64,000 bases of DNA from Ryuthela nishihirai (Eukaryota; Arthropoda; Arachnida; Araneae; Heptathelidae): the NCBI GenBank assembly GCA_038380435.1, contig JAWZYU010000001.1:16286001-16350000 (forward strand). Direction: 5' to 3'. The notes under the pieces are model-generated. The model saw only the letters and a list, made by a program, of their open reading frames with translations, had not been told where the DNA came from and made no database searches. Shown here piece by piece: positions 29,775 through 41,589 of this stretch. The position numbers were made by a program, and so were the translations under genes. Every line of letters begins with the position of its first letter. The first letter of the stretch is position 1.

Positions 29775-29930
29775 AAATAATTACCTCTTAGGTAGCAGTT
29801 TTCTAGAGAGGTCTGCCGTAGAAGATATGTGAGTAAGGTGAGATCTCAGTGCCAAAAAAAAAATCCTCCACGCGTCAAACCCGGTATCTTTGATCAGTAG
29901 AAAAGCACTGTAACCACTCTGCCATAAGGA
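29775..29930 (-). mobile_element. SINE1 copy e, degenerate
   Basis: On the plus strand it shows GAGAGGTCTGCCGTAGAAG, an A-run, a decayed B box (TCAAACCCGGTATCTTTGAT) and AGTAGAAAAGCACTGTAACC. These match SINE1 in reverse, but with many changes. Confidence 0.65.
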
Positions 29931-30838
29931 ACTAGCCAAATCACACATCTGCCTTTCTATCTGAAGCCACGATGAGCAATGATTATTAGAAGCAAATTTG
30001 GATTTGAAACAGATGCATCCTTGAAGTGTAAAATTAAAGTGGCTCCAAACTCAACCTCGGATTCCATCACAGGTACAGATTAGAATTTTTAATGCACCAG
30101 GGAGTAGCCAGGAGAAAATCTGAAGCATAAAATTACGGCTGGCGACCAAGCTTTTGAAAAGTTATGGGAAGGTCGAAAGAGGTTAAATGAAAATTTTCAA
30201 ACCATAAAGCATTAAGTTAGGAAAAAATTGGTACGAGGTTCGAAACAGGATGGCGTAGCTTGTTTTCCGACCGTCCACCCGAAAGATTTACCGCTGTTAT
30301 TTATATAGATATCCATTAACACTGTTTAGTATGCTTCACCACGAGGAAGTCTGGTAAAGATTACAGCGACTTAAAACCGGAGACTACAAAATCTTGCTTT
30401 AGACAACCAGTCGCGTGTAAATCTTCAACAGCATCTTTCCTTTTTGCGGATTAAACTGGACACATAACGTAGAACTATTCGGAGTGTTCTTGCACTTAAA
30501 TCTTTTCTCAAAACTGAACTTTTACGCTTCTTTACGACTATCATTGTAGCCATTGAGATCGAAATGGCACGAGTTGAAGTTTGCATTCTTAGAAACATAA
30601 TCTTAAAATTATTCGCATAGAAGTACAAATCGTAAATGATGTTTCAGAAGACATACTCCATTCGAATTGGGTTCCAGGGTACGGGGGAAATAGTTTTTGA
30701 AATGAATTTTTATCATATTTTCGTTGCAGAAATGTAACTATATAAAGAGAAATGTTGTATTTAGACTTTCGACCTAAATGACCCTGTTGTTTTAGATAAT
30801 CGCCTAACAAATAAATATAGGATGCGTATCAGCTCTAT
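29931..30838. other. No gene seen
   Basis: There are short frames only, with no motif I can name. The stretch adjoins a hAT-like end at 30839. Confidence 0.4.
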
Positions 30839-31114
30839 CAGGGATCGGCAACCTTTTGAAAGCTGTGGGCCATCTTCAAATTTTGGTGTTTGGGAGGGGC
30901 CTCAAGTAGGAGGTAAAGGAAACCGGGTAACATAATGGCAATTAACATAATAGAGCTAACTTAGCTAAGTTATAATAATTTATTATAAGTTAATACAAAT
31001 TTGCAATCATAACATTTTTAATCGAAACATATGAGCTATGTTTCCATAAATATATATATATTAATAAGTTTTAATGAAAAAGCTTTCATTTTTTAAGAAA
31101 ACATACATGTTAAA

Positions 31115-31305
31115 AAAAATACCCCCAAGCAGCTGCTTGCCACAGGTTTGACAGGAGCCTGTCAGTTTTTATGCCATCGTAGAAGGTCTGAGAGGATGGC
31201 GGGAACTCAGCAGAAAAATATCACAAACATCCACGCCTTATCCAGGGCTCAAACCCAGGCCCCCTAGATCAGTAGCCAAGCGCGCTAACCATTCGGCCAC
31301 GTAAA
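31115..31305 (-). mobile_element. SINE1 copy f, full length
   Basis: On the minus strand it carries TGGCCGAATGGTTAGCGCGC, a B box near 31255 (GGTTTGAGCCC) and GCAAGCAGCTGCTTG. It ends in an A/T-rich tail. It lies within the hAT remnant. Confidence 0.9.
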
Positions 31306-31439
31306 GTTAAAAAAAAAAACAATACTACGTCAAAAATTTACGAGAGGGAAAGGTTTTGCACAGAGAATCAATGAAAAATACAGTAGCAACAATTATAGTT
31401 CGAAAACAGAATTAATTATATAGTTGTCCATGTTCACTT

Positions 31440-31580
31440 CATGTTACGCTGCTAAGTGACACTTTTGCGGTTGTATTCTTTAGCTAAGGTTTGAATATTC
31501 TCTTTCAGTCCTGAAGAGCAAATTTGCAATGAGGCATGCAGATGCTCATCTGTCAGTCTAACAAATTTATTATTCCTAAG
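31440..31580 (-). pseudogene. hAT transposase C-terminal fragment
   Basis: On the minus strand it reads RLTDEHLHASLQICSSGLK, then KENIQTLAKEYNRK. This resembles the 'LTDEHL' segment at the C-terminus of hAT transposases (the dimerisation region). It is short and only a remnant. Confidence 0.6.
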
Positions 31581-34548
31581 ATGTATTATCAAATGCGGTT
31601 ATGCTTTTATCGCTTGAAAATATTTTGGCAAGTACCGATAAAATTGTGGAAAGTTTTCCCCTGAAAAGAAATTTTTCAGAGTGTTTCATGAATAAGTTTG
31701 TTGTGCAGCAAATGAAATTTTAACTTATTCATTTCAGTTTTTTCTGAGTTGACCAGTAATTTCCCTTCATATTCATTCTCATAATGGCATGTAATATATT
31801 ATTTCATTACCTCTACAATTCTTTGGTCTGTAAATGGTAGCTAGGCATAAACTGGAAGGAGAGCTGTATACCAATCCCCGGTGATGCTGCACAGAACCGG
31901 CCAGGTCTAGCACCTAATGTCCGACCCCGCTCTTCTCGTGGTGCAGGCCGTTAGTACCTTTCAAAAGAGATATTCTCTTTTGGAAGGGAACGGAAGGGGA
32001 GGGCTGCCAGTTCAGTATGGCCTACTGATCTGGTCATCTATGGTCACTTTTTCTTTTTTTCAACCTTGCTGAGGAGTGGGCAATTTCACAGGGTCCTGGT
32101 GCTGACCATTTATACCTACTAGACTGGACACGTTTATGGATTTGAGCTTGATTATGGATCCTGGAATTGCTGCACTGATGGGCCTCTGTTGAAGGAGAAT
32201 CTACCGCTGTATTTTCTGTTGCTTGTGTGTTGCCAGCCCTAAATCCCATGCCTCTGTTCGAGGCATGGGATATCTTACATCAGGTGGTGGATGATCTTGA
32301 TCAGAGGCCATTGCAGGTACCTGAACCTTTACTTAGCTAGTTGGGAATCGGCAATCTTAAACTGGAGAAATGTGTCTCAGGCAGCCCGTGTGGCTCTTGG
32401 AAAGGTGGTGCCTGAAGTTCCTACCAGCATCGTTGACTTCAGTCTTTAGCGGAGGAGGATCATGGCTTTGCCCCATGCCTGCGATCAGGGGGGGTTGTTT
32501 GATATTGTTGGCCCTACCTCTCTCAATAAACTTTGTTTCTTTAAAGATTTTATTAATCATTTTCTCTCTGCAGGTACAAGGAACGTGAGGACGTTATATA
32601 GAGATTATTCTCTTGATGTCTTCACGCAAGAATACCAGCGTTATAACCTAGATATTCTAGGCTTGCAAGAGACCAGATGGTCAGGTAAAGGTGAGATACT
32701 TAAAAATAACTTTAAATTTCTCTTTTCAGGCAGGGAGGATGGAAAGCATCTACAAGGTGTAATTTGCTTCTCAGCAGACACGCCACTGATGCTCTCCTAG
32801 GTTATGACTGCATTAATGAAAGTTTTCTCACAGAAAACTTTAAAAAAATAATTAAAGACTTGAATGTCATCTGTTATGCCCCCACACAGGACTCTGATGA
32901 GAACAAGAAGGATACGTTTTTCAGCCAGCTTCAAGATGCTTTGAATTCTGCGAAGAAAGGAGATATTTCTCTTGTGCTAGGTAACTTCAATGCTAAAGTT
33001 GGTACTGACTCTAATCTTTGGGCAGGAGTTTTAGGTCCCTTTGGCATTGATTGTTCCAAAGGCAATGGGGAAGTTTCCTACAGGTAAGTAAACTTAATGG
33101 TTGCTCATAGCTAACACATACTGCAAACACCGGGACATTTATAAATACTCATAGGTTTCACCTGATGGGTTCCACAGGAATATAATAGATTATATTTTAA
33201 TTAACAGAAAATGGGCTAGTTCAGTTAGGAATACCAAATCATAAGGGGAACCAAAATTGGGTCTGACCATTACTTGGTCAAAAGTCTTACAACTGAAACT
33301 TAAATGTTGTGCTAATGTTAAGAAAATTATCTTTAACACTGAAGTTGTGAAAAATCCAGTTGTAACAAAAGCATACCATGATAGGCTACTTAGTCATTAT
33401 GACAATCGTGGTTTATTTACTGCTGAAGTTGAGAAAGAATGGGATCAGTTTAAACAGGCTTTTCTTGAAACCTACAGTACTCTTTTGGGCGAAAACGGAA
33501 CATAGGAAACAAAATTATTTGAGTGATAAGGCTATGGAACTTATTTCTGAAAGAAGGAAGTGCAGGATTAATATGAATCAACACCCTACTAGTTCTAACG
33601 GAAGGCATTACAACGACTTAATAAACGTGTAAAGGATCAGTTAACAGCTCATAAGATTCTTTGGCTTGATAGCTTGGCTGATAAAGCTGAGGAAGCAGTT
33701 AGAGAGCACAACAGCAGGGGGTTGTACCAGATTATTAATATTTTATGCGGGAAGAAACAGACAGGTACACAGGGATCAAGAAATAAACATGGCAAGATGG
33801 TTGAAGGTGAGGATACTGTCATGGTTAGGACGGCTGAACATTTCAGAGAAGTTCTAAATAATGTAATTATTTCTACTCCCATTGTTTGTAATGATGATAG
33901 ATGCATTATTTATTTAATGTTGGCCCTATAACACAGTCTGAAGTTATTTTCGCTATTTCTAAACTAAAACTACGTAAATTCCTAGGGGTAGGTGATATTA
34001 TTACTTAAATGCTTAGAGTTGGGGATGTTTCTTTTATCACAAGTCTGACTGATATTTTGAATATCTTTTACGATAAAGGTTTTGATCCTAAAGATTTCAC
34101 TAGAGTTATATTATCCCTATTTTTTAAAATTGATCGTAGTTCTTGTGATAATTACAGGGGAATTAGTTAACTTTCTGTTCCAGATAAAGTTCTTTGCATG
34201 ATTATACTTAATAGAATTTAGAATTGGTTGATGGATAACTGCGTGATGAAGAGTGTGGATTCAGAAGTGGTAAGCAGGGCCGCATTTACCATAAGGCGCA
34301 TTAGGCGCAAGCTGAGGCCTCACTCTCTATGGGGCCACATTTTAAAACCTTGCTCATCACAAACAACAATATAAAAAACAGCCTAGTTATGGTTGCAAAA
34401 TAAAATGCTTATTTTTAAATACGAAATTCACTAGCGCAAACTAAAATGTGGAACTTATCTTTAACATTTATTGAATGTGAATTAACAGATTTTTTTAAAT
34501 TGTGATGATTTAATTAATGGTTTCGCCAAAGAGAAAGCTGGCAATAAA

Positions 34549-34602
34549 ATCATCATCATCATCAACCTCAAGCAGCCATGGGCTACGGAGGTCCAAAGTA
34601 CT
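34549..34602 (-). mobile_element. RTE 3'-end fragment inside the hAT-like insertion
   Basis: A short (ATC)n run followed by AGCAGCCATGGGCTACGGAG and GTCCAA is the extreme 3' end of the RTE family in reverse. It is only about 55 bp, a typical 5'-truncated RTE insertion. Confidence 0.85.
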
Positions 34603-34845
34603 TTGATGATTTTTGATCGAAAAGTTTTTAGTTAAATGCTTATCAAGAAATGTTCAATATTGTAATTTAGTAGTAAACTGCAATTCATGCCAAAAATATT
34701 TTAATGAATCTTAGTAATGCTATACTTTTGTTTACTGGGATTGAGTTATATTTTTGTGATTATTTTTCTACAATTCTTTAAATAATTTTTTTTCAATATT
34801 TTGCTTGAATCTAACACCAAATATTGCCAAAAACCTAAGTAAGGG

Positions 34846-35298
34846 GCCTCGAATTAAATGTGTGCTTAGGGCCTCAAACGTTTAAGGAAACCTCGAACTA
34901 ATGTGCACCTAGGGCCTCAAAACGTTTTGCTCGAATTTAATGTGCGCCTAGGGCTTCAAAATGTTTAGCAAGGTGGCCTCGAATTTAATGTGCGCCTAGG
35001 GCTTCAAAATGTTTAGCAAGGTGGCCTCGAATTTAATGTGTGGCTAGGGCTTCAAAATGTTTAGCAAGGTGGCCTCGAATTTAATGTGTGGCTAGGACTT
35101 CAAAATGTTTAGCAAGGTGGCCTCGAATTTAATGTGCGCCTAGGGCTTCAAAATGTTTAGCAAGGTGGCCTCGAATTTAATGTGCGGCTAGGGCTTCAAA
35201 ATGTTTAGCAAGGTGGCCTCGAATTTAATGTGTGGCTAGGGCTTCAAAATGTTTAGCAAGGGGGCCTCGAATTTAATGTGCGCCTAGGGCCTCATAGA
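34846..35298 (+). repeat. 48-bp tandem repeats, about nine to ten copies
   Basis: Units run GCCTCGAATTTAATGTGCG, then CCTAGGGCTTCAAAATG and TTTAGCAAGGTG. The first units are shorter and more divergent. Inner units differ at one or two positions (GCGCC, GTGGC). The array ends in a variant unit that becomes the right terminus. Confidence 0.95.
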
Positions 35299-35893
35299 GT
35301 TTAAATCCGACTCTGGTGGTAGGGGATGTATTGATCAAATATTTCCATTAAGGCAGATTCTTGAGAAATGTTTAGAGTTTCAGAAACCTCTGGTTGCTTT
35401 TCACTCTGTATATCGACATAATTTGTGATTTATTATTAGATCATATGGAATGCCTGATAAGCTAGTTAGTGTAACGAAAGCTCTCTAAAATAACACTGAG
35501 TCATGTGTGAGAGATGGTACGTCTTTCAGTGATTGGTTTAGCATTGCTGGTGGAGTTAGACAAGGGTTCATTTTTGTCTCCCTGTTTTGTTTGGTTATTG
35601 ATTATGTATGCGAAGGTCTTTGCAAAGGAAAGATTTTGGCCTTAAATGGTCTAGAGATTTCAAAATTTCTGATTTAGATTATGCAGATGATTTGGCACTG
35701 TTGGCTAATGATGCTGATTAAAAGAATTCTTTCATTAGGGCTCTTCATAAGAATGGTAATAGAGTAGGTTTGGTGATAAACAGAGAAAAAACTAAGTGAT
35801 GAAAATTGGTCAGGCAGATGGTGCTTCAGTTGCTTTGAATGGCTGTACTGTGCTTTTGAGCAAGTGTCTCAGTTTAATTTTCTTGGGAGCTAT

Positions 35894-35966
35894 ATAAAAC
35901 TGACAGGCTCCTGTCAGTCCTCTGTGGCAAGCAGCTGCTTGAGGGGGGGTATTTATTTTTATTTTA
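35894..35966 (+). mobile_element. SINE1 copy g, 3' fragment
   Basis: The piece ACTGACAGGCTCCTGTCAG through AGCAGCTGCTTGAGGGGG and its A/T tail sits inside RTE copy 2, between GGGAGCTATA and the ACAGATACTGG it should adjoin. It is a 5'-truncated SINE1. Confidence 0.9.
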
Positions 35967-36544
35967 TATAACAGATACTGGTGATATGCGGCATGAGATA
36001 AAGAGAATAATAGGGATTACCGCTGCGACTTTTAAGAATCTATGGAGAGTGAGAAAATAGGTGTATATACCTAAAGACTAAAATTAGGCTGCACAATAGT
36101 TTGGTTCTTTCTATGGTTAGTTATGGTAGCGAAGCATGGACCCTTTGTAAGCAGGAAAGCAAGAAACTTGATGCCTTTGATTCTAGATACTTACGCAATA
36201 CCTTGGGCATTAGGTAGTTTGATTTTGTAAGTAATGATGATGTTAGAGGAAGGAGTCATCAACCTCCTTTGAGCAGCATATTGTGCAGAGAGAGACTACG
36301 TTGGTTTGGCCACGTTGCCCGTATGCAAAGCTGCAGATTGGCAAAGAGTATTATGAACAGTGTACCTAAGGGTATCAGAAAAAGGGGGAGTCCTAGGATG
36401 AGATAAGCAGACAATGCCAAACAGGACCTTCCTAGAATTGGTCTAGAGTGGCCAAATGCAGCAGCTCTAGCTCAAAAGAGACACGTCTGGAGAGGAAAAT
36501 TTACAGTCTGGTTAGACCTCCGTAGCCCATGGCATGAGGATTTT

Positions 36545-36597
36545 GTATGTATGTGTGTATGTAGGTATGTATGTATGTACGTATGTATGTATGTGTA
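36545..36597 (+). repeat. (GTAT)n microsatellite, the 3' tail of RTE copy 2
   Basis: TATGTATGTGTGTATGTAGG-type repeats follow the RTE end CGTAGCCCATGG. Copies 1 and 4 have GAT tails, so the tail unit differs or has been replaced. Confidence 0.8.
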
Positions 36598-36924
36598 ATT
36601 CTTTGTCACATAAGACAAATCGCTTATTTGCAATTTCAGTGAAGAGGTATATTTTCGGCTCCATTCTTCATTAAAAAATCTGCCTTCATCGGCAATTGTA
36701 CGTTTGCTGTTTTTCAAATAATAATATACGTGTGTTAAACATCAGCAACAATCACAACTTGCCCATTTACAAGCACAAATGCAAATGATTTTAAAACTCG
36801 CACGCGATAAACTATAAATACTATTCGAGTCAGACATATCTGCACAGTAAGAGGCCTAGGACTCATCCGTTCCTTTTCTTGCACTACTCGCAACACCAAC
36901 TGATCAACAATTTCATCGATTCTG
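36598..36924. other. No gene seen
   Basis: Two minus-strand frames, 36717-36472 and 36944-36735, show no domain. The first partly reads through the RTE tail. Confidence 0.4.
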
Positions 36925-37165
36925 CAAACTCCCGACCCTCTCAATGGTCAATAGGGCACATCTTTGAAAAGCCACCGTTCGTCTGATGGGACGTTAAGCC
37001 ATGGTTTCCATATACCGGAGATCCATACCCCTTGCACGTTAAAGAACACGCTGGATCTGACAGGAGGCTACCATCTGTCTCCTATCAGCTGTTCAGTGGG
37101 TCCCTTTCCCCTAACCTTTTTTGAGCCCACGGCATTCTTGTGACCTGGCCATTTAGCCAATTGTA
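36925..37165 (+). mobile_element. SINE2 fragment lacking the tRNA head
   Basis: The body GATGGGACGTTAAGCCATGG, then GCACGTTAAAGAACACGCTG and TGACCTGGCCATTTAGCC, matches SINE2. The tRNA-like head is absent, and changes are more frequent than in the full copies. Confidence 0.88.
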
Positions 37166-37417
37166 TGCAAAAAAAGTCAGAAGTAAAAAAGTAGGTGAAG
37201 TAAAAAAAAATTTAATTTAGACTACTTCAAAATAAGCCAGTTGTGTCCAAACAATTGTCACCGTTAACAGCCTCAGCGGGGAACAAGTGATGCTGGAGAT
37301 ACCACCGAGTACGAAGGTGAAGCTCTGAATTACAAGTTTCCGGTTCATTAACACGCTGGCACCTTTGGTTCCATTCAATAAAATGTAATTCCCTTGACGA
37401 TAAACTTTATGAATAGT

Positions 37418-37804
37418 TGGGATTGGGTTGTTTTACCTCTGAGCGGCACTTTTTTGCACACCATGGACTAAATGGCCAGGTCACATGGACCCCGTAGGCT
37501 CAGAGAAGGCTGGGGGAGGGGACCCACTGGAACAGCTGTTAGGAGACAGATAGTAGTCTCCCGTCAAGGCCATCCAGCGTGTTCTTTAACGTGCACAGGG
37601 TATGGCTCTCCCGCACACGGGTCTTTGGCTTAACGTCCATCCGAAGGACGGCGGCCTTTCCAAGCCCATCGGTGTCCCCTACTGACCGTGGGCAGGGCAG
37701 GGAATCTTGCGGAGATAAATCTCAACGCTGACCCAGCTGGGACTCGAACCTGGGAGCTACAGATTACGAGCCTGGCGCGCTACCGACTGAGCCACCCCCG
37801 CCCC
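37418..37804 (-). mobile_element. SINE2 copy c, full length, 13-bp target duplication
   Basis: On the minus strand it has the complete tRNA-like head, body and CAACCC-type tail. CTTTATGAATAGT is present at 37405-37417 and 37805-37817. Confidence 0.96.
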
Positions 37805-37817
37805 CTTTATGAATAGT

Positions 37818-38945
37818 AAAACTGTTTTCAGAAAGTGTAACACTCGTGTTTACGATTTTTTTTTCATTAGTCAAGAAATTCAAGGGCCACATTAAATGTA
37901 AATGCCTCGCCTGTTGCCTACCCGTAAGCTGCAGTATAAAATAAAATAATCTGAAAAAAGAAATAATTTATACTCCAACAGAGTAAAACTCACGTGTCGA
38001 AGGAACAACAGATTAAAACTTTTTATATATAACAAGTAACTGTTGGAAGTTTTGTCAACAACAATATACTTAAGATGGATTATATTAAATCTGAATATGT
38101 ATAGATATGTTGGAAAATTTTTTCACTTTTCCAAACCTCCACGATATCTTTATATTCAACAGCAAAGTGTATAAAGAGATTTACAGAATTCATGAATAAT
38201 TTAGAAAAATATGGATTCTGAAAAAGCTGAATAATAAATAGACGCTAATATGGCATTCATAACACCTTTTATTCATACAGCTCAGTATATGTAATGAAGA
38301 AAAAAATGTAAACCAATTTATTATACGAACAGTTACAAATCGAATTACAGCAAAACTTTTACACCTTAAAATACGAAGCGAGCGAGAAAAAAATAATACA
38401 TTTTGGCAAAATTTTAATTATGGAATACCTGGCTATTAAAACAAAGGCCCTACGTTTAATAACACGCAAAGACAAATACACATCTGTAGGTTTGGACAAT
38501 TATGAATGTAGAGTAAAAATTGCCTTGTTCCGAGTGGGATACGAAACCATGATCTCCTGATAATTTATCAGTGCTCTGGCATTTCTCAACCGCTGATTAA
38601 GATTTCTCAATTGAGGGCTTTACGTTTTAAACCATGGAGGTCAGTCATCAGAAGTTATTTTGACTAGAATTGAAGATTCTAGTCTACAAGGCACTTATAG
38701 ACTAGTTCTTTTAGGAAGGAAGGAATCTCACTACAGTGATAACCATTTGTAGTAATTATTACACTTTTAATTTATCATTTTATATAGGTAACGGGCAAAC
38801 ATAAAATATGTGCACTTAAATTTACATATTTTATTACTTTTTTTTATCTTGTTCCGAAACAAAATTTTTCATAAATTTACGTATATTTAAGACTAAAATA
38901 TAATTAAGAAAATTTCCGTGAAGTGAGGATTCACCATTAATGTTA
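37818..38945. other. AT-rich DNA with a possible degenerate tRNA-like block
   Basis: No coding frame is recognisable. At about 38525-38610 the minus strand has a GGTTTCGTATCCCA B-box-like element and a weak A box, perhaps an old SINE head. Confidence 0.35.
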
Positions 38946-38957
38946 AATAAAATACTC

Positions 38958-39400
38958 TTGGTTGGGTTGATTTACCTCTGAGAGTCATTTTTTGCACACA
39001 ATGGGCAAAAAAGTCAAATCAGTACAAGGGCTCATCAAAGGCTGAAGAAAATGATCTACTGAATAGCTGTTAGGAGGCACATGGAAACCTCCTGTGAAGG
39101 CCATGCAGCATGATCCTTAATGTGCAAAAGGTATGAAAAATAAATGTAATGCAAAAGGTATCTTCCATACACGAGGTTAAAGTCCAGCCAACGATTGCGA
39201 CCTTTGTTTCTTTAAAGAATTAATTTTTATTCATGATAGTAAAGAATACAAATACATTGACATCGTTGTTCCCTTTCTGACCGAGGATGGGGTGAGGATT
39301 TAGAGGAGAGAAACTTCAAAGATGGCCTAAGTGGGACTCGATCCTGGGAACTACAGATTATGAGCCTGGCGCCCTAATTACTGAGACAAACTCTGAGCCC
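38958..39400 (-). mobile_element. SINE2, old degenerate copy
   Basis: GGTTGATTTACCTCTGAGAG, AAGGCCATGCAGCATGATCC and GGGACTCGATCCTGGGAACT follow the SINE2 order in reverse. It carries many substitutions and a roughly 70-bp insertion near 39130-39250. It is much more diverged than the other copies. Confidence 0.8.
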
Positions 39401-39539
39401 TCTTAGTTTGAAACTGTATTTTGTAATTTACTTTGTAACATTACTATTATATATTTTGCAAAGTTCATTTTTACCAGCTACATTCTTCATGAGTACTTGA
39501 TATTTTCAGGAATCAATTTCTGAAAGGAAAAAGATCAGT

Positions 39540-39924
39540 TGGGTTGGGTTGTTTTAATTCTAGAGCGGCACTTTTTTGCACACCGTGGGCTAAATGGCCA
39601 GGTCACAAGGACCCCGAAGACTCAGAGAAGTTGGGGGAGGGGACCCACTGGAACAGCTGTTGGGAGCAGATGGTAGTCTCCCGTCGAGGCCACCCAGCGT
39701 GTTCTTTTACGTGCACAGGGTATGGCTCTCCCGCACATGGGGCTTCGGCTTAACGTCCCATCCGACGGACGGCGGCCTTTCCAAGCCAATCGGTGTCCCC
39801 TACTGACCGTGGGCAGGGCAGGGAATCTTGCGGAGATAAATCTCAACGCTGACCCAGCTGGGACTCGAACCTGGGAACTACAGATTACGAGCCTGGCGCG
39901 CTACAGACTGAGCCACGCCCGCCC
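39540..39924 (-). mobile_element. SINE2 copy d, full length, 13-bp target duplication
   Basis: This is a complete SINE2 on the minus strand. GAAAAAGATCAGT is found at 39527-39539 and 39925-39937. Confidence 0.96.
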
Positions 39925-39986
39925 GAAAAAGATCAGTCATTTTTGATATTCATTTCATTGACAGAATGTTAAGTCATTGGTAGAAT

Positions 39987-40285
39987 AAAAAAAAATATAA
40001 ATTAAAAAAAATAAAAAAATACCTATCTTCCTATATGGCCCTAAAAAATAGAAAATAAACCTAAAGCATATCGATGGTGCAATCGGTCACTGAGCTCGTA
40101 TTCGCTTCAAAGGAAGATAGGGCGCTGGCAATCTTGTCGAGTAAGTAAATCGGCATCTCATCTTCCTTCGAAGCGAATAAGAACTCAGTGACCGATAGCA
40201 CCGATGTTTTAGGTTTATTTTCTACTGTTTAGGGTGTTACAGGAAAATAAGTATTTTTTTAAATTTTTTAATTTATATTTTTTTT
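39987..40285. mobile_element. Long-inverted-repeat MITE (about 300 bp)
   Basis: Arms of roughly 115-130 bp face each other. AAAATAAACCTAAA and ATCGGTCACTGAGCTCGTAT on the left match TTAGGTTTATTTTCT and the GAACTCAGTGACCGAT segment on the right in reverse. The loop is about 50 bp, and the ends are A-rich and T-rich. I see no coding capacity, and the superfamily is not recognised. Confidence 0.75.
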
Positions 40286-40413
40286 GTTGTCACTAAAAAC
40301 ACCTACTTTCCAAAACTTTCCTATATGACTCATAAATAATCGAACACATTTACCCCTCTTTTGGAGTCACGTTTGAGGTAGACCACGACATTGGAGATAT
40401 CATAAGCTTTAAT

Positions 40414-40788
40414 TTGAGATATGACTCGTTAAAGTCGACCCCCTGGAAAATCCGCCCCCCTAACACACACATTTTATCACAAGGAATAGTGGAGGCGAAA
40501 TTCGAAATAGTCTACGACAGTCATTATACGTGCTTTCGTTACCACCTAACTCGTAACTGTAGGCCCTCGCGTTCCGATAATATAGTAGAACGACTTTCAG
40601 ATTACATGTTTTTTAGGAGGGAAGAAAGTATGGGGGTTAATTTTTCATAGCCTACGACACTTCCTGCGTCATAAGCTTTCAATCGGCACAAAGCTCGTTA
40701 TTTTCCGCACTCGCGTTCAGACATTGTTCTTGACATTCCCGGCATCAGAAGCTTTCATTCGACGTATAGCTTGTTTCTTTCAACATTA
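40414..40788. other. No gene seen
   Basis: An open frame at 40414-40650 has no recognisable domain. AGCTTTCA-TTCG-type motifs recur (40670, 40750), suggesting a small local duplication. Confidence 0.35.
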
Positions 40789-41178
40789 GGGGCGGGGGTG
40801 GCTCAGTCGGTAGCGCGCCAGGCTCGTAATCTGTAGTTCCCAGGTTCGAGTCCCAGCTAGATCAGCGTTGAGATTTATCTCCGCAAAATTCCCCGCCCTG
40901 CCCACGGTCAGTAGGGGACACCGATGGGCTTGGAAAGGCCGCCGTCCGTCGGATGGGACGTTAAGCCGTGGCCCCGTGTGCGGGAGAGCCATACCCTGTG
41001 CACGTTAAAGAACACGCTGGATGGCCTTGACGGGAGGCTACCATCTGTCTCCCAACAGCTGTTCCAGTGGGTCCCCTCCCCCAACCTTCTCTGAGCCTTC
41101 GGGGTCCATGTGACCTGGCCATTTAGCCCATGGTGTGCAAAAAAGTGCCGCTCAGAGGTAAAACAACCCAACCCAACC
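40789..41178 (+). mobile_element. SINE2 copy e, full length
   Basis: It has the complete tRNA-like head (with GCTAGATCAGC instead of GCTGGGTCAGC), body and CCAACCC tail. I do not find a convincing target duplication at its ends. Confidence 0.93.
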
Positions 41179-41589
41179 GACAAATGTCAAAGCCAAAAGC
41201 AATAGAAAGATAGGTAAAAATATAAACTGGCATTTTCCATAATTCGACCAGCCTCCTACCTTTTCTGTAACTTTAAAAGAACTCTTTGAAGCATAATATG
41301 ATTTCTCTCAAATGATTATTTAATTATTTATTAACCTTTTAAGAATTCTTTTGCTGGACGAAAGTTGTGTTTTGTAATTTACTTTATAATGTTACTATAG
41401 TATATTATAAAAAGTATAGCCCAGAATAGAGTATGTCGAAAATGATAATTTAAAAAAATATATACTTACACTTACTTTAATACATCCTAGGTTAAACAAA
41501 ATATGAAAAAACACTACAGCAGTAGAAACTGAAAAAAAAAAGGATGACATTACACAAACACTTTCAAATGTGAACGAAAAAGTTTCAAT

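Larger units (their letters stand above)
30839..31580 (-). mobile_element. hAT element, 3' end remnant
   Basis: CAGGGATCGGCAACCTTTTG at 30839 is a hAT-type terminal repeat. A piece of hAT transposase C-terminus lies about 600-740 bp inside it, reading on the minus strand toward this end. A SINE1 is inserted between the two. The other end is not visible. Confidence 0.62.
34275..35315. mobile_element. hAT-like non-autonomous insertion within RTE copy 2
   Basis: The left end CAGGGCCGCATTTACC and the reverse complement of the right end, CAGAGTCGGATTTAAA, form an imperfect inverted repeat. GTGGTAAG (34267-34274) and GTGGTAGG (35316-35323) are an 8-bp duplication with one mismatch, matching hAT. 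Removing the insertion rejoins the RTE sequence CAGAAGTGGTAGGGGATGTA. It contains 48-bp tandem repeats and a small RTE tail fragment, and no transposase. Confidence 0.9.
32560..36500 (+). pseudogene. RTE copy 2 endonuclease-reverse transcriptase, broken
   Basis: Endonuclease pieces: RNVRTLYRDYSLDVF, DILGLQETRW with the catalytic Glu kept, LLSRHATDALLGYD, DISLVLGNFNAKVGTD (Asp reads Asn in GDFN) and a broken GSDHYLV. RT pieces after the hAT insertion include DYADDLALLAND near 35680, in a decayed context. The C-terminus reads LRWFGHVARMQS near 36300. Stops are frequent, so this is older or less constrained than copy 4. Confidence 0.88.
31850..36545 (+). mobile_element. RTE-type non-LTR retrotransposon, copy 2, nearly full length but interrupted
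   Basis: The 5' UTR (about 31850-32580) is shared with copy 1 from GAGCTTGATTATGGATCC (32150) onward. The coding region runs from 32560 to about 36500, with a hAT-like insertion at 34275-35315 and a SINE1 fragment at 35894-35966. The 3' end (CGTAGCCCATGG) is followed by a GTAT repeat rather than GAT. The start position is approximate. Confidence 0.88.
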
